Below are positions 26,435-35,565 of a stretch of DNA of 64,000 nt, one piece after another. Source of the DNA: Halosimplex halophilum (GTDB lineage: Archaea; Halobacteriota; Halobacteria; Halobacteriales; Haloarculaceae); assembly GCF_004698125.1 (NCBI RefSeq), contig NZ_ML214297.1, positions 1,178,001 through 1,242,000 of the forward strand, given 5' to 3'. Every line of letters starts with the position of its first letter. Position 1 is the stretch's first letter. Under the pieces are notes generated by a model that had not been told where the DNA came from, ran no database searches, and saw nothing but the letters and a program-made list of their open reading frames with translations. The translations under genes and the position numbers were made by a program.

Positions 26435-27450
26435 CGCGTCACCTCCTCGTTATTACTGTGCCGGCTCGCCGCCTCCGCCCGCGTCGCACCCTCGGAATAC
26501 AGCAGGCAGGCCGCGTTGTGGTCCTCGCCGACGGGTTTCCGGTCGGGGTGGACCGACTCGCACTCCGCGGTCGCCTCGGGGCACCGGGGCGCGAACCGAC
26601 ACGCCGACGCCGCTTCGGTCGGCGTCGGTACCTCGCCGGGGATCGGGTCAAGATCGCGACGCTCCCGGACACTGGGGATGCTCGACAGCAGCCCCCGGGT
26701 GTAGGGGTGGGCGGGGTCGTCGAACAGTTCGCCGACGGGCCCGGACTCGACGATCTCACCCGCGTACATCACGTTCACTCGGTCGGCCGTCTGGGCGATC
26801 ACGCCTAGATCGTGCGTGATGAAGAGAACCCCCAAGTCCCGCTCGGCCTGGATCTCGTCGAGCAACGTGAGCAGATTGGCCTGCGTCGATACGTCGAGTC
26901 CCGTCGTCGGTTCGTCGCAAATGAGCAGATCCGGTTGACACGCCAGCGCGATCGCGATCAGGGCACGCTGGCGCTGCCCGCCGGAGAGTTCGTGGGGATA
27001 GGCGTCGAGGCGTCGTACTGGGTCAGGAATCCCGACAGATTCGAGCAGGTCGACCGCTTCCTCGCGAGCGGCTTCCCCTCGGAGGTCCCGCTGGTAGCGC
27101 AACCCTTCCTTGAGCTGGTTGCCGACGGTGTAGACGGGGTTCAGACTGGCCAGCGAGTCCTGAAACACCATCCCGACGCCGCCGCCCCGGACCGATCGGA
27201 GCTCTGACTCGGACTTGCCCAGCAGTTCCTCGCCACGGTAGCGGACGCTCCCTTCGACCGTCCCTGGGCCGTCGACGAGTCCGACGATCGAGCGTGCCGT
27301 CACCGTCTTCCCCGAGCCCGACTCCCCGACCAGCCCAAGCGTCTCGCCGCGTCCGATCTCGAATGAGACGCCGTCGACGGCACGAACGTCGCCGCCGTCG
27401 GTGTGGAACGTGGTCCGGAGGTCTTCGACGGCCAAGAGAGGGTCGCTCAT
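26431..27450 (-). CDS. oppD: Second peptide-type ABC importer ATPase OppD
   Basis: 339-residue ATPase. Walker A GESGSGKT at about 40-47, Q-loop FQDSLASLNP (the common P of QDP is Ser here), signature SGGQRQR, Walker B LLICDEP, H-loop FITHDLG, and an oligo_HPY tail with CRFAPRCPEATAEC. Length is normal for OppD. The open frame runs further up through oppC in another reading, but ATG 27450 starts MSDPLLAVEDLRTTF, standard for the family, and overlaps the oppC stop by one base. Confidence 0.93.
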   Translation of the reverse strand: MSDPLLAVEDLRTTFHTDGGDVRAVDGVSFEIGRGETLGLVGESGSGKTVTARSIVGLVDGPGTVEGSVRYRGEELLGKSESELRSVRGGGVGMVFQDSLASLNPVYTVGNQLKEGLRYQRDLRGEAAREEAVDLLESVGIPDPVRRLDAYPHELSGGQRQRALIAIALACQPDLLICDEPTTGLDVSTQANLLTLLDEIQAERDLGVLFITHDLGVIAQTADRVNVMYAGEIVESGPVGELFDDPAHPYTRGLLSSIPSVRERRDLDPIPGEVPTPTEAASACRFAPRCPEATAECESVHPDRKPVGEDHNAACLLYSEGATRAEAASRHSNNEEVTR

Positions 27451-28904
27451 CACGCACCACCTCCGCTGGAGGCGACGACCGTGCTCTCGCTGGACTCGCT
27501 CTGTGGGTCGATGGCGTCCCGGACTCCGTCGCCCAGCGCGTTGAATCCCGTGACAACCAGCACGATGAGCAGCCCCGGGATCAGGGCGATATGCCAGGAG
27601 ACGGAGTCCACGTACGGTTCGCCGGCGCTGATCGCCCGTCCCCACTCGGGGACCGGCGCGGTGACGCCCAGACCGAGAAACGACAGCCCCGCGACACCGA
27701 TGACGATCCCGCCGAGGATCATCGAGGCGTACACCAGCAGGTAGCCCGTCACGTACGGAAGGATGTGCCGGTACATCGTGACCCGGGCCGGTTCCCCGAA
27801 TCCGCGGGCGGCCTCCACCCAGGACTCGCGGGCGACCTGCATCGCGGGGCCGCGGATGGAGCGCCACAGCCCCGGCCACCCGGTCCCGGCGAAGACGAGG
27901 GCGATGAGCACGCCCCCGTTGTAGAGGTCGGCGATCCAGGTCCCCGACAGCACCACCGACAACAGGATGATGACCAGCAGCTGCGGCATCGCCTGGATCG
28001 AGTCCCCAGCGAGGACGAGCCCGAGGTCGACGCGCCCGCGATAGTACGCCGAGACGAGGGCTCCCCCGCCGGCGAGTACGACGCTCAGCCCGATCGACAG
28101 CAGTCCGATGAACAGCGACACCCGGGCGCCGGCCGCCATGAACATGAACAGGTCCTGGCCGTTCGGGAGCGTTCCGAAGGGGTGGAACCGGTCGTATCGG
28201 TCGTAGGTCAACACGCCGACGTTACGGGTCTCGATCCCCTGCGAAACCGTGTCGAGGTTCGCGGTCCCGACGGATACCTCCCGCAGTTGGCCGTCCTCGT
28301 AGTGGGTGATCGACTGCTCGTAGCGGTCGTAGATGTTCCGCTCGGCCGTCGTGGGGCTGACCGCCGGCGCGAACACCGCGAAGGTCAGGAACAGACAGAC
28401 CACCGCCAGCCCGAACAGCCCCCAGCCGTGGTCGGCAAACCGGTCGACCGTGTCGTCGAACGGAGTCCACTCCGCCGGACGGTAGGTGTATCGGTAGAGC
28501 CGGTAGCCGTGGACCGCCCACAGTCCCCAACAGGCAACGTAGCCGAACACCAGTCCGGCTCGCAGGGCCCAAGCGAGCGCGGGCGAGAGTCCCATGAACG
28601 TGCCGTGCCACCCCTCTCCGGGAACCTTGTACCCCTGGTTGGGGATCACGTCGCGCGACAGCAGGGTCGGAACGTCGGCCAGCGCGCGGCCGAACTCGGC
28701 GACGGTCGGTTGCCCCGGCACTGGGACGGCTCCCGCGAGAGCCCCCCACGGCACGAGACCGAGAAGGAACGACAACAGCGCACCGGCCTCCGGGAGGACC
28801 AGCGCGAGGCCGGCGCCGAGCCAGATGACCGCGGGGTAGGGGTTCGAACGCACCCGTTCGGAGAGCGACTCCCGCCGGATCCGTCGGTCGTTACTGTCGT
28901 TCAT
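27450..28904 (-). CDS. oppC: Second peptide-type ABC importer permease OppC, N-terminally extended
   Basis: 484-residue membrane permease, about 180 residues longer than a usual OppC. The extra N-terminal half contains two or three additional hydrophobic segments (AVIWLGAGLALVLPEAGALL and ALRAGLVFGYVACWGLWAVH) before the regular TM1 (GLFGLAVVCLFLTFAVFAP). The extracellular loop and BPD_transp_1 domain follow, with the coupling loop ESWVEAARGFGEPARVTMYRHILP. ATG 28904 is used; an upstream TTG is less likely. It overlaps the end of oppB by 14 bases. Confidence 0.9.
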   Translation of the reverse strand: MNDSNDRRIRRESLSERVRSNPYPAVIWLGAGLALVLPEAGALLSFLLGLVPWGALAGAVPVPGQPTVAEFGRALADVPTLLSRDVIPNQGYKVPGEGWHGTFMGLSPALAWALRAGLVFGYVACWGLWAVHGYRLYRYTYRPAEWTPFDDTVDRFADHGWGLFGLAVVCLFLTFAVFAPAVSPTTAERNIYDRYEQSITHYEDGQLREVSVGTANLDTVSQGIETRNVGVLTYDRYDRFHPFGTLPNGQDLFMFMAAGARVSLFIGLLSIGLSVVLAGGGALVSAYYRGRVDLGLVLAGDSIQAMPQLLVIILLSVVLSGTWIADLYNGGVLIALVFAGTGWPGLWRSIRGPAMQVARESWVEAARGFGEPARVTMYRHILPYVTGYLLVYASMILGGIVIGVAGLSFLGLGVTAPVPEWGRAISAGEPYVDSVSWHIALIPGLLIVLVVTGFNALGDGVRDAIDPQSESSESTVVASSGGGA

Positions 28905-29910
28905 AGCCAACCCTCGGATCGATCAGCGTGTACATGATGTCTTGCGTGATGTTCACGGCGACGAGCACGACGATGAACACGAACATGAGCGACGCCGCGA
29001 GCGGGATGTCGCCCTGCACGGTCGCCCGGTAGAACAGGTACCCCAGACCGTTGATGCCGAAGATCAGTTCGACGAGGACGCTGCCGCCGACGAGGAGGAA
29101 CGCCTCGCTGGTGATGATCGGTACCAGCGGGATGAGCGCGTTGCGGAACACGTGTTTCCAGACGATGACCCGGTCGGGGACCCCGCGCATCTTCGCCGTC
29201 TCGACGTATTTCGCGTTGATCGATTCGAGGACCGCCGTCCGCCCGATCCGCATCTCGTTGCCCATCGACGCCGAGCCGAGCACCAGCGCGGCGGGCAGCA
29301 CCTTCTTGAACGCGACGCCGAAGTCCCCGAGGCTGTTTGCGTCGGCGATCCCGGGCGGGCCGACGACGCTCGTCTCGACGAGGAGGCGTTCCCAGCTGAT
29401 CCCGACGAGTTGCTCGGAACTCGACAGCAGACCCACGAGGATGATCGCCAGCCAGAAGTTCGGCATCGCGCGCCAGACGATCCCCGAGAACGAGGCCAGG
29501 TAGTCCCGGTAAGTGTTGACGTTCAGCCCAGCGTAAAACCCCAGGGGGACCCCGACGAGGATAGCGATGAGGACCGACCAGAGCCCGAGCCAGATCGTTC
29601 GCGGCGCGTAAATCGCGATGAGTTCCGTCGTCGGTGTGCCCGCCTGTAACACCCACGACTGGCCCAGGTTCAGCGTGAACATGTCGATCATGAAGTCAAC
29701 GTACTGTTCCCACAGCGGCTGGTCGAGGCCCAGGTCCTCGCGGATCAGTCGGTAGCGTTCCGACGATTGGGGGTTGCCCGTGACCCCGATGATAGCGGCC
29801 GCCGGGTTGATCGGTCCGACACGGATGATCAGAAACGTGAGGGATGTGCCGAAAAACAGGACCGGCAGCGACAGGCCAACCCGTTTGAGCAGGTATTTCC
29901 AGCGGTTCAT
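28891..29910 (-). CDS. oppB: Second peptide-type ABC importer permease OppB
   Basis: 339-residue permease with six helices, starting MNRWKYLLKRVGLSLPVLFF. The loop after TM1 (YRLIREDLGLDQPLWEQYVDFMIDM) and the coupling loop AKYVETAKMRGVPDRVIVWKHVFRN are those of the OppB family. Partner of OppC. Located between oppA (85 bases upstream) and oppC. Confidence 0.93.
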   Translation of the reverse strand: MNRWKYLLKRVGLSLPVLFFGTSLTFLIIRVGPINPAAAIIGVTGNPQSSERYRLIREDLGLDQPLWEQYVDFMIDMFTLNLGQSWVLQAGTPTTELIAIYAPRTIWLGLWSVLIAILVGVPLGFYAGLNVNTYRDYLASFSGIVWRAMPNFWLAIILVGLLSSSEQLVGISWERLLVETSVVGPPGIADANSLGDFGVAFKKVLPAALVLGSASMGNEMRIGRTAVLESINAKYVETAKMRGVPDRVIVWKHVFRNALIPLVPIITSEAFLLVGGSVLVELIFGINGLGYLFYRATVQGDIPLAASLMFVFIVVLVAVNITQDIMYTLIDPRVGYERQ

Positions 29911-29995
29911 TCGTGATTGTGAGAGTTTCGACTGCTTCGCGGTCCGCGGGTATCCGTTGGACCGGTGGTGTCCGACGAGGCGGTAATAGCGCAGG

Positions 29996-31906
29996 TCACT
30001 CCATCGAGAGCGTGTCGTACTGGAACTCGTGGAAGCTCGACGTCTTCACGCTCGTGTCGACCGCGTCGTACCAGTACTGCTGGGCAACGGGGTGGTAGTC
30101 GAGCAGTGCCGGCACGTCCTCCCAGTTACACTCCTCGATGGCGAGGTAGGCCTCGTTGCGGGCCTGTTGTTCGGCCTCGCTGGGGCCGAGGTTGTCCTGT
30201 ACCCTGGCCCATGCCTCGGAAGCGCGCGTCGCCGCCTCCGTCTGGGGGCCTTTCCCGTCGACGTCGCCCCAGCGGGTGAAGTTGCTCTCCGTCGGGTGCG
30301 CGAGCCGGAGCGTGTCCGCCGGCGAAGGGTAGGCGAGCCCGTTGCCCAGCGAGAAGAACTCCAGGCGGTTGTTGAGTGCGCCGTCGATGATCGCCGAGAA
30401 CGGCTCGCGCTCGATGGAGAGGTCGATGTGGGCGCTGCCCAGCTGTCCCTCCAGCACCTGCGCGATGCGGCCGTAGGCGTCGGGTTTGCGGTCGGTGTAG
30501 ATCGTGAACGTGAGTTCGTACGGCGAGTCGGCCCCGTACCCGGCGTCTTCCATCGTGGCGCGGGCCTCGTCCATGCGCGTCTCGTTGATGCCGTAGGGGT
30601 AGCCGTCCGCTCCGAACTCCGTCTGGGAGTTGGCCCCCTCGCGGGCGTGGGCGTCGTAGGCCTCGGCGCCGCCCGGGAAGACCGACGGCGGCGTGAAGTG
30701 ATACGCCGGCTGGCCGAGGTTCCGGAACCCCTGGCTGACGAACGTCTCCTGGTTGGCCACGTACGCTGTCGCCTGTCGAACCGGCTTGGGGACCTGATTG
30801 GTGTTGAAGATGAACCACGCGGTGTAGTTCGTCGGGTAGGTGCCGTAGTTGACCGTCGCACCGTTGTCGAGCGGCCCGTACTCGCCGACGGCCTGGCCGA
30901 ACTCCAACTGCTCCATGTTCGACACCTTCGAGGGGTCGAAGTTGGAGGTCGGCAGCCGGAACATGTCGGCGTTGCGGTTGTTGGCGTAGGTAACCCGCGC
31001 GTTCGGGTCCTCCAGGATCTGCATGGCGATCGTCGAGACGTTCGGCCCGTCGCCGTGGTAGTTCTCGAACGCGCTCAGCGACGCCGACGTACCCGAGGTG
31101 AAGCTCTCGAACGTAAAGGGCCCCGTCCCGACGGGGTTGCCCTGCGCGAACTCCTCGTAGGCCATCTCGCCGTCGTAGCCCTCGATGTCGCCGACGATCC
31201 CCTCGGGGATCGGCGCGAGCACGCCGTTCGAGAACTGATAGAGCGCGTCGTAGAACGGCTGGGCCAGCTCGACGCGGAGGGTGTAGTCGTCGACGGCCTC
31301 GACGCCCAGGCTCCCGGGGACGTAGTTGCCCTCGGAATCGGTTTCGTGGGCGAACTGGAACACCCCGCCGAGGATGAGGTCGGTCTCCTGGGTGTTCGGC
31401 GAGGCGGCGATGCGCTCCCAGGAGTAGACGAAGTCCTGTGCGGTGAGTTCGGTCCCGTCGTGGAACTGGACGCCCTCCTTCAGCGTGAACGTGTAGGTGG
31501 TGTTGTCCTCGGAGACCGAGTAGTCGGTCGCCAGGTTCAACTCCGGTTCCAGACTCCCACGGGGGAGGGTGGTGAGGGTGTCGTAGACCTGCTGTGTGAC
31601 CTTGGTCGAGCCGTCGCCCTTGATCACGATCGGATCGAACGAGTCCGTGCTGGAGATGGCCAGGTTCAGCGTCGACGCCGAACCGCTGTCGGTCTCGCTG
31701 CTGCTCTCGGTGTCGCTACCGTCGGAGCCGTCGCCGCTGTCACCGCTGTCGGAACCGTCCATCGGTGTCGACCCGCCGTCGCCCGACGCGTCCGTCCCGC
31801 CGCTGTTCGTGCTGTCCGACCCACACCCGGCCAGCATCGATGCTCCCACCGCCGTCCCTGACAGAAGTACCCGCCGACGCGAATACGCCCGCTTGTCCGA
31901 ATCCAT
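29996..31906 (-). CDS. oppA: Second peptide-type ABC importer substrate-binding lipoprotein
   Basis: 636-residue extracellular SBP_bac_5 protein. N-terminal Tat-type lipoprotein signal (SRRRVLLSGTAVGASMLAGC), a Ser/Asp/Gly-rich linker of about 60 residues, then the binding fold starting NLAISSTDSFDPIVIKGDG with TYTFTLKEGVQFHDG and an ordinary C terminus (NWEDVPALLDYHPVAQQYWYDAVD). Domain order is the normal one, unlike the first importer. ATG 31906 places the Arg-Arg motif close to the start and is supported by a TATA-like box 26-31 bases upstream. First gene of the A-B-C-D-F operon. Confidence 0.92.
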   Translation of the reverse strand: MDSDKRAYSRRRVLLSGTAVGASMLAGCGSDSTNSGGTDASGDGGSTPMDGSDSGDSGDGSDGSDTESSSETDSGSASTLNLAISSTDSFDPIVIKGDGSTKVTQQVYDTLTTLPRGSLEPELNLATDYSVSEDNTTYTFTLKEGVQFHDGTELTAQDFVYSWERIAASPNTQETDLILGGVFQFAHETDSEGNYVPGSLGVEAVDDYTLRVELAQPFYDALYQFSNGVLAPIPEGIVGDIEGYDGEMAYEEFAQGNPVGTGPFTFESFTSGTSASLSAFENYHGDGPNVSTIAMQILEDPNARVTYANNRNADMFRLPTSNFDPSKVSNMEQLEFGQAVGEYGPLDNGATVNYGTYPTNYTAWFIFNTNQVPKPVRQATAYVANQETFVSQGFRNLGQPAYHFTPPSVFPGGAEAYDAHAREGANSQTEFGADGYPYGINETRMDEARATMEDAGYGADSPYELTFTIYTDRKPDAYGRIAQVLEGQLGSAHIDLSIEREPFSAIIDGALNNRLEFFSLGNGLAYPSPADTLRLAHPTESNFTRWGDVDGKGPQTEAATRASEAWARVQDNLGPSEAEQQARNEAYLAIEECNWEDVPALLDYHPVAQQYWYDAVDTSVKTSSFHEFQYDTLSME

Positions 31907-31931
31907 GAACAGGGGAGCCTTCCGTCCGGCC

Positions 31932-31969
31932 TTAAATGTAGGTTTGTAATACAGTAATGAACACCTACA
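31932..31969 (-). promoter_or_regulatory. Promoter of the oppA operon with an inverted repeat
   Basis: ATTTAA (minus strand, 31932-31937) is 26-31 bases before the ATG. TGTAGGT at 31937-31943 and ACCTACA at 31963-31969 form a 7-base inverted repeat over the BRE side of the box; GTTTGT/ACAAAC hexamers are associated with both arms. It could be an operator for an unknown regulator. Confidence 0.45.
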
Positions 31970-32165
31970 GAACAAACATACCGGTCGGGTCAGATGTATA
32001 CGTTATATAGTTATAGATTAGCTACCGGGACGCTGCGAGGACCGACGCTTGTCAGGGCTGGACAAGATCGTCGAGAGGGCTGACGCGACCGGCTCGGCGA
32101 TGTCACTCCCGGTCAACGTGCTGCCACCGTTCACGTGCCGGCCCCGATCCACCCACTACCAGTCT

Positions 32166-33158
32166 TCAGACGAGCGGGAGCGACCCCATCACGTCCGCGG
32201 CGGCGTCGGTGAGCGTCCGATCGGTCGTCGAGTGGCGCGCCCGTGCCGCCTTCGTCCGCGCCATCGTCGTCGCGTCCGCGACCGGAACGAACCGAAGGCG
32301 ACACCCGGACGGGTCGGTCCGGACCAGCAGGTACCCCTGGGGGTAGGTACACAGCGGCGGCGCGCCGACGTACGCCCGGCCGTGACGACGGGCGAGCAGC
32401 GGGACGTGGAGGTGGCCGGTCAGGACGAGCGGAACGACTCCCTGTTCGAACACCGAGGCGAAATCGCGGACGATCCGTTTCGCTTGGACGACCGAGGGGT
32501 CGGCGACCAGCCGCCGGAGCCGTGCGACGACCGGCTGCGTCGGGTAGTGGAGACACAGCAGCGTCGGTTCGTCGGCCGAGACGCGGTCGCGGAGCGTCGC
32601 CAGCATGGCCGGGTCGAGGCTGCCCGCGGTCGCCGGCACTCCACGGACAGTCAGCTCGCCGACGGCGGCCGCGAGGGGATATGAGGCCCCGCCGAAGCGC
32701 TCGGCGAACGACGCGAGTTCGAGGCCGTCAGCTCCCTCGTAGGACGACAGGTCGTGATTGCCCGGCACCGCGTACAGCGGCGGATCGAGGTCGTCGAGAC
32801 GAACGGCGACCCGGTCGTACTCCGCCGACCGACCCCGATGGACGAGATCGCCCAGACAGACGACGGCGTCGATATCCCGGCGATTGATGTCCCGGACCGC
32901 CGCCCGCAGGTGTGTCGGTGTCCTGTGGAGCTGCTTGCTCGTCCGCGCCTCCGTCATCGAGAAGTGAACGTCCGAGAGGACCGCGATCCGGTGTGGGTCC
33001 TCCGTGCATGGGCGCGGGAGTCGGGCGAACAGACGGTCACCGTCGGGACAGGCGCGTGGCCGCTCGCCCTCTGGAGCGGGTAGCGACTGGTCTCCGTCGG
33101 GAGCGGGGACCGAACGGTCGCTCTCCGAACGCGCCGACGCTCCCGGCCGGTCGGTCAT
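32166..33158 (-). CDS. Calcineurin-like metallophosphoesterase
   Basis: 330-residue cytosolic phosphoesterase. The metal-binding motifs are all present: SDVHF (about 62), GDLVHRG (about 101), GNHD (about 133), a LHYP motif (about 200) and GHLHVP (about 245). The substrate is unknown; the set resembles cyclic-nucleotide or nucleotide phosphodiesterases, but this is not decisive. The first 45 residues hold three imperfect repeats of a Pro-Asp-Gly unit (VPAPDGDQS, LPAPEGER, CPDGDR) unlike the fold proper. The upstream TATA-like CTATTC suits ATG 33158. Divergent from the PP2C-like gene. Confidence 0.88.
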   Translation of the reverse strand: MTDRPGASARSESDRSVPAPDGDQSLPAPEGERPRACPDGDRLFARLPRPCTEDPHRIAVLSDVHFSMTEARTSKQLHRTPTHLRAAVRDINRRDIDAVVCLGDLVHRGRSAEYDRVAVRLDDLDPPLYAVPGNHDLSSYEGADGLELASFAERFGGASYPLAAAVGELTVRGVPATAGSLDPAMLATLRDRVSADEPTLLCLHYPTQPVVARLRRLVADPSVVQAKRIVRDFASVFEQGVVPLVLTGHLHVPLLARRHGRAYVGAPPLCTYPQGYLLVRTDPSGCRLRFVPVADATTMARTKAARARHSTTDRTLTDAAADVMGSLPLV

Positions 33159-33267
33159 TACCGGGTGCGTTCGCCGACAGGTGAATAGGCCTTGCGGAAG
33201 CCGCCGGGCCGTCCGTCGCGCTGGCCGCCGCGGGAACTTTCAAGTCCACGCCCGATGCACTCCCGCT

Positions 33268-34149
33268 ATGTCCGAGCTGCGGTTCGGTCGCGGGACGGTC
33301 GTCTCCGACACCGTCCGGGCGGTCAACGAGGACCTCGGCATCGCGCGGCCGACCGTTGCGTGGGTCCTCGACGGCGCGACCGGCGTCGGCGAGATCCGAC
33401 ACACGCCGGGGCGAACCGACGCCGAGTGGTACGTCGAGCGACTCTCCGGGGCGCTGCTCGACCGGGTTCACCGCACTGATGACTCGCTCACCGCGGTCGT
33501 CCGCGACGCCGTCAGCGAAGTAAGCGCGGCGTTCGAGTCAGTTGCGGGCGACGCCGACATCGACCCGGCCAGCGAGCCGTCGGCCGCCGGCGCCATAGTC
33601 AGAGTAGACGGCCCGACGCTGGAGTATCTCGTCCTCTGTGACTGCTCGCTGCTCGTTCATCGGAACGGCCAACTGGTCGACCACGTGACGGACGCGCGCA
33701 TCGAGTCGCTCGAAGCCCGGTCGCTGTCGGTGTTCAAGCGCCACCGGGCGAACGGACTCGACGCCGAGGACGCCCGGGAGGCGGTGGTCCCGACGCTTCG
33801 CAAGCACCGCCGGCGGAAGAACACGCCGGGCAACTACTGGGTATTGAGCACGGATCCCGACGCTGTCGACCACGCTCTGACTGGAACGGTCGCCGTCGAG
33901 GCCGGCGACAAGGTCTGTCTGCTCACCGACGGCCTGGCCCGGCTGGTCGACACCTACGATCACTTCGCGGACTGGGCTGGCGTCGCCGCGGCGCTCGACG
34001 ACGCGGGACCGGACGTGCTGTTAGAACCCCTGCGACGGATCGAACGTGCCGACCCCGAAGCCCGCACTCACCCGCGACTCAAATGTGCCGACGATGCGAC
34101 GCTCGTCCGACTCGGCATAGAGACGGTGGACGACCAGCGAAGGGTATAG
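33268..34149 (+). CDS. PP2C-like serine/threonine phosphatase
   Basis: 293-residue single-domain protein. PP2C metal-ligand motifs are recognisable: RAVNEDLG near residue 17, LDGATGVG near 34, CDCSLLVHRNG near 130 (GDSR position), LLTDGLARLVD near 222, and a final CADDATLVRL near 273. Metal-binding acidic residues therefore seem retained, though GDSR is changed to CDCS. Expected function is dephosphorylation of Ser/Thr residues on cytosolic proteins. TATA-like ACTTTCAAG about 30 bases before ATG 33268 supports the start. The open frame further upstream overlaps the divergent phosphoesterase and is ignored. Confidence 0.82.
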   Translation: MSELRFGRGTVVSDTVRAVNEDLGIARPTVAWVLDGATGVGEIRHTPGRTDAEWYVERLSGALLDRVHRTDDSLTAVVRDAVSEVSAAFESVAGDADIDPASEPSAAGAIVRVDGPTLEYLVLCDCSLLVHRNGQLVDHVTDARIESLEARSLSVFKRHRANGLDAEDAREAVVPTLRKHRRRKNTPGNYWVLSTDPDAVDHALTGTVAVEAGDKVCLLTDGLARLVDTYDHFADWAGVAAALDDAGPDVLLEPLRRIERADPEARTHPRLKCADDATLVRLGIETVDDQRRV

Positions 34150-34225
34150 TAGTTCAATCGTCCAATCTCTCGCTGCGCCGTGACAACTCAGAGACTATCG
34201 AGCCGGACAACCAGACCCGACAGCC

Positions 34226-35110
34226 TCATTGATTCGAAGCGAGTGCCTCGTCTTCGAATCCGCTCGCACGCACCCGGAGCGGGAACCAGCCCTCCTCGTC
34301 GATCCCCAGCAGCGCCTCGGAGAAGCCGTCCTCGTCGTTGCCTGCCTTCGCGGTCCGGATCCAGTTGATCTCGCGCTCGCTCAGCCCGAACCACTCGGCC
34401 AACTTGTCGGTCTCCTCCTGCACCCGGTGAATCAGCGTGAGCGAGCAAAGATCCGCGATGGTCCTCGCCTCGGGCGTCAGCGCGAACTCGCCGCCGGTCT
34501 GGGTGATGAACTGCAAGGAGAGGTCGTAGTGGCGACTGTGCCGGACCGCCGTCTCCAGAAACTCCAGCGACGTGGCGTCGTTCAGCAGGTAGTGCGCCTC
34601 GTCGATAGCGAAGACGACCCGCTTGTCCGTCCCCTTCGCACGCTCGTAGACGGCGTTGAACAGCACTGCATCATGAGACTCGTCTCCGAGCGACCCGTAG
34701 CGCCCTCCTCCTGATGAAGGTCGAGATACAGTACCGACGAATCCAGGTCGAAGCTCGTCCGCTCGGCGAGGTTGGCGAGGTCGCCGCCCTCGCGGAACGA
34801 CGGGCGGAGATCCGTCAGCAGCGACTGCGCGTCGCTCCGGACCTTCTCCTGTTCACCGTCGGTTGCGTAGCCGAACTCGTCCGGGGCGTCGAGCAGGTCT
34901 TCGAGGACGCCGATCACGTCCCGAACGGTCGGCGATTCGTTGTCGTGGGTCGACGGATCCCGAGTGATCCCCTGTCGCTCGTAGGCCTCCTGAACCGCTC
35001 GCCGCAGCGTCTGTTTGCGGTCGCCCACCGGGTTGGACGCGATGTGCTCGAAAAACGTCTCGAAGAACGTGAGATTCCCTTGCTGGCCCCTCTCAGTGTG
35101 CGGTCAAGAT
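34226..35110 (-). pseudogene. Broken VirB4/TraC-like conjugation ATPase, C-terminal fragment
   Basis: Two frames together encode one protein end. The upstream frame (from about 35110) reads TFFETFFEHIASNP, RKQTLRRAVQEAYERQGIT and YLDLHQEEG...GRSETSLMM. The downstream frame (from 34666) continues LFNAVYERAKGTDKRVVFAIDEAHYLL, with the DEAH-type Walker B, and ends near SGFEDEALASNQ. They are joined by a frameshift near 34660-34690. The N-terminal half with the Walker A is absent and no start is apparent. This is the C-terminal ATPase part of haloarchaeal plasmid transfer proteins, left in a lower-GC patch. Remnant of an integrated element. Confidence 0.8.
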
Positions 35111-35415
35111 ACTGGCTTCATTCGATGGGATCGAGAGGCTCACCGGGTGGAAAATGGACCTGCATTCGAGGGGATTACCACTACTTGAGCTACTCCGCGA
35201 AAACACTGATTCGATTCCTGGCAAGTCCTATCCTGAACTATCGAGCACAGGAGCCACCGGAGACTGAACCGCTCGTTATCCTTGATTTCCGGTTCCGCTG
35301 TGGGGTTTCAGTACGAATCCCATGGAGAGGAAAATGCGAGGTCTGTAATCGTTTAGTAGTCTCATCGCGGCGGACCATCAGGATGGACTTCTGAACTCAT
35401 ATTGCAAGGCCTGAG
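35111..35415. other. Lower-GC stretch without a recognisable gene
   Basis: About 300 bases between the broken ATPase and the first mini zinc protein. Reading frames here are short and have no family resemblance. GC is clearly below the neighbourhood, as expected for remains of an integrated element. Confidence 0.5.
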
Positions 35416-35550
35416 TCAGAGCATGGTATCGGACCACTCGTGATCGCACTCTGAACATTCGAAGTACTGGAACACCTCGCTGTCTTCGACTTCACGCTTC
35501 ACCAGTTCCGCTAATCTGTAGTCACATTCCGGGCAGACTGCAAGCACCAT
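35416..35550 (-). CDS. 44-residue zinc-ribbon protein
   Basis: Starts MVLAVCPECDYRLAELVKR and ends with ECDHEWSDTML. Two knuckles CPEC (residues 6-9) and CSEC (about 34-37) followed by DHEW form a classic zinc ribbon. Haloarchaea carry many such mini proteins, some regulating motility or biofilm; no role can be assigned to this one. It is encoded just downstream of the other zinc mini-protein, in the same direction, with 15 bases between. Confidence 0.7.
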   Translation of the reverse strand: MVLAVCPECDYRLAELVKREVEDSEVFQYFECSECDHEWSDTML

Positions 35551-35565
35551 ATTGTTGTTTCTAAC

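Noticed and set aside
34714-35394. 226-codon plus-strand frame across the broken ATPase
   Set aside because: First half is antisense of the VirB4-like fragment and the second half has no similarity, start signal or codon bias.
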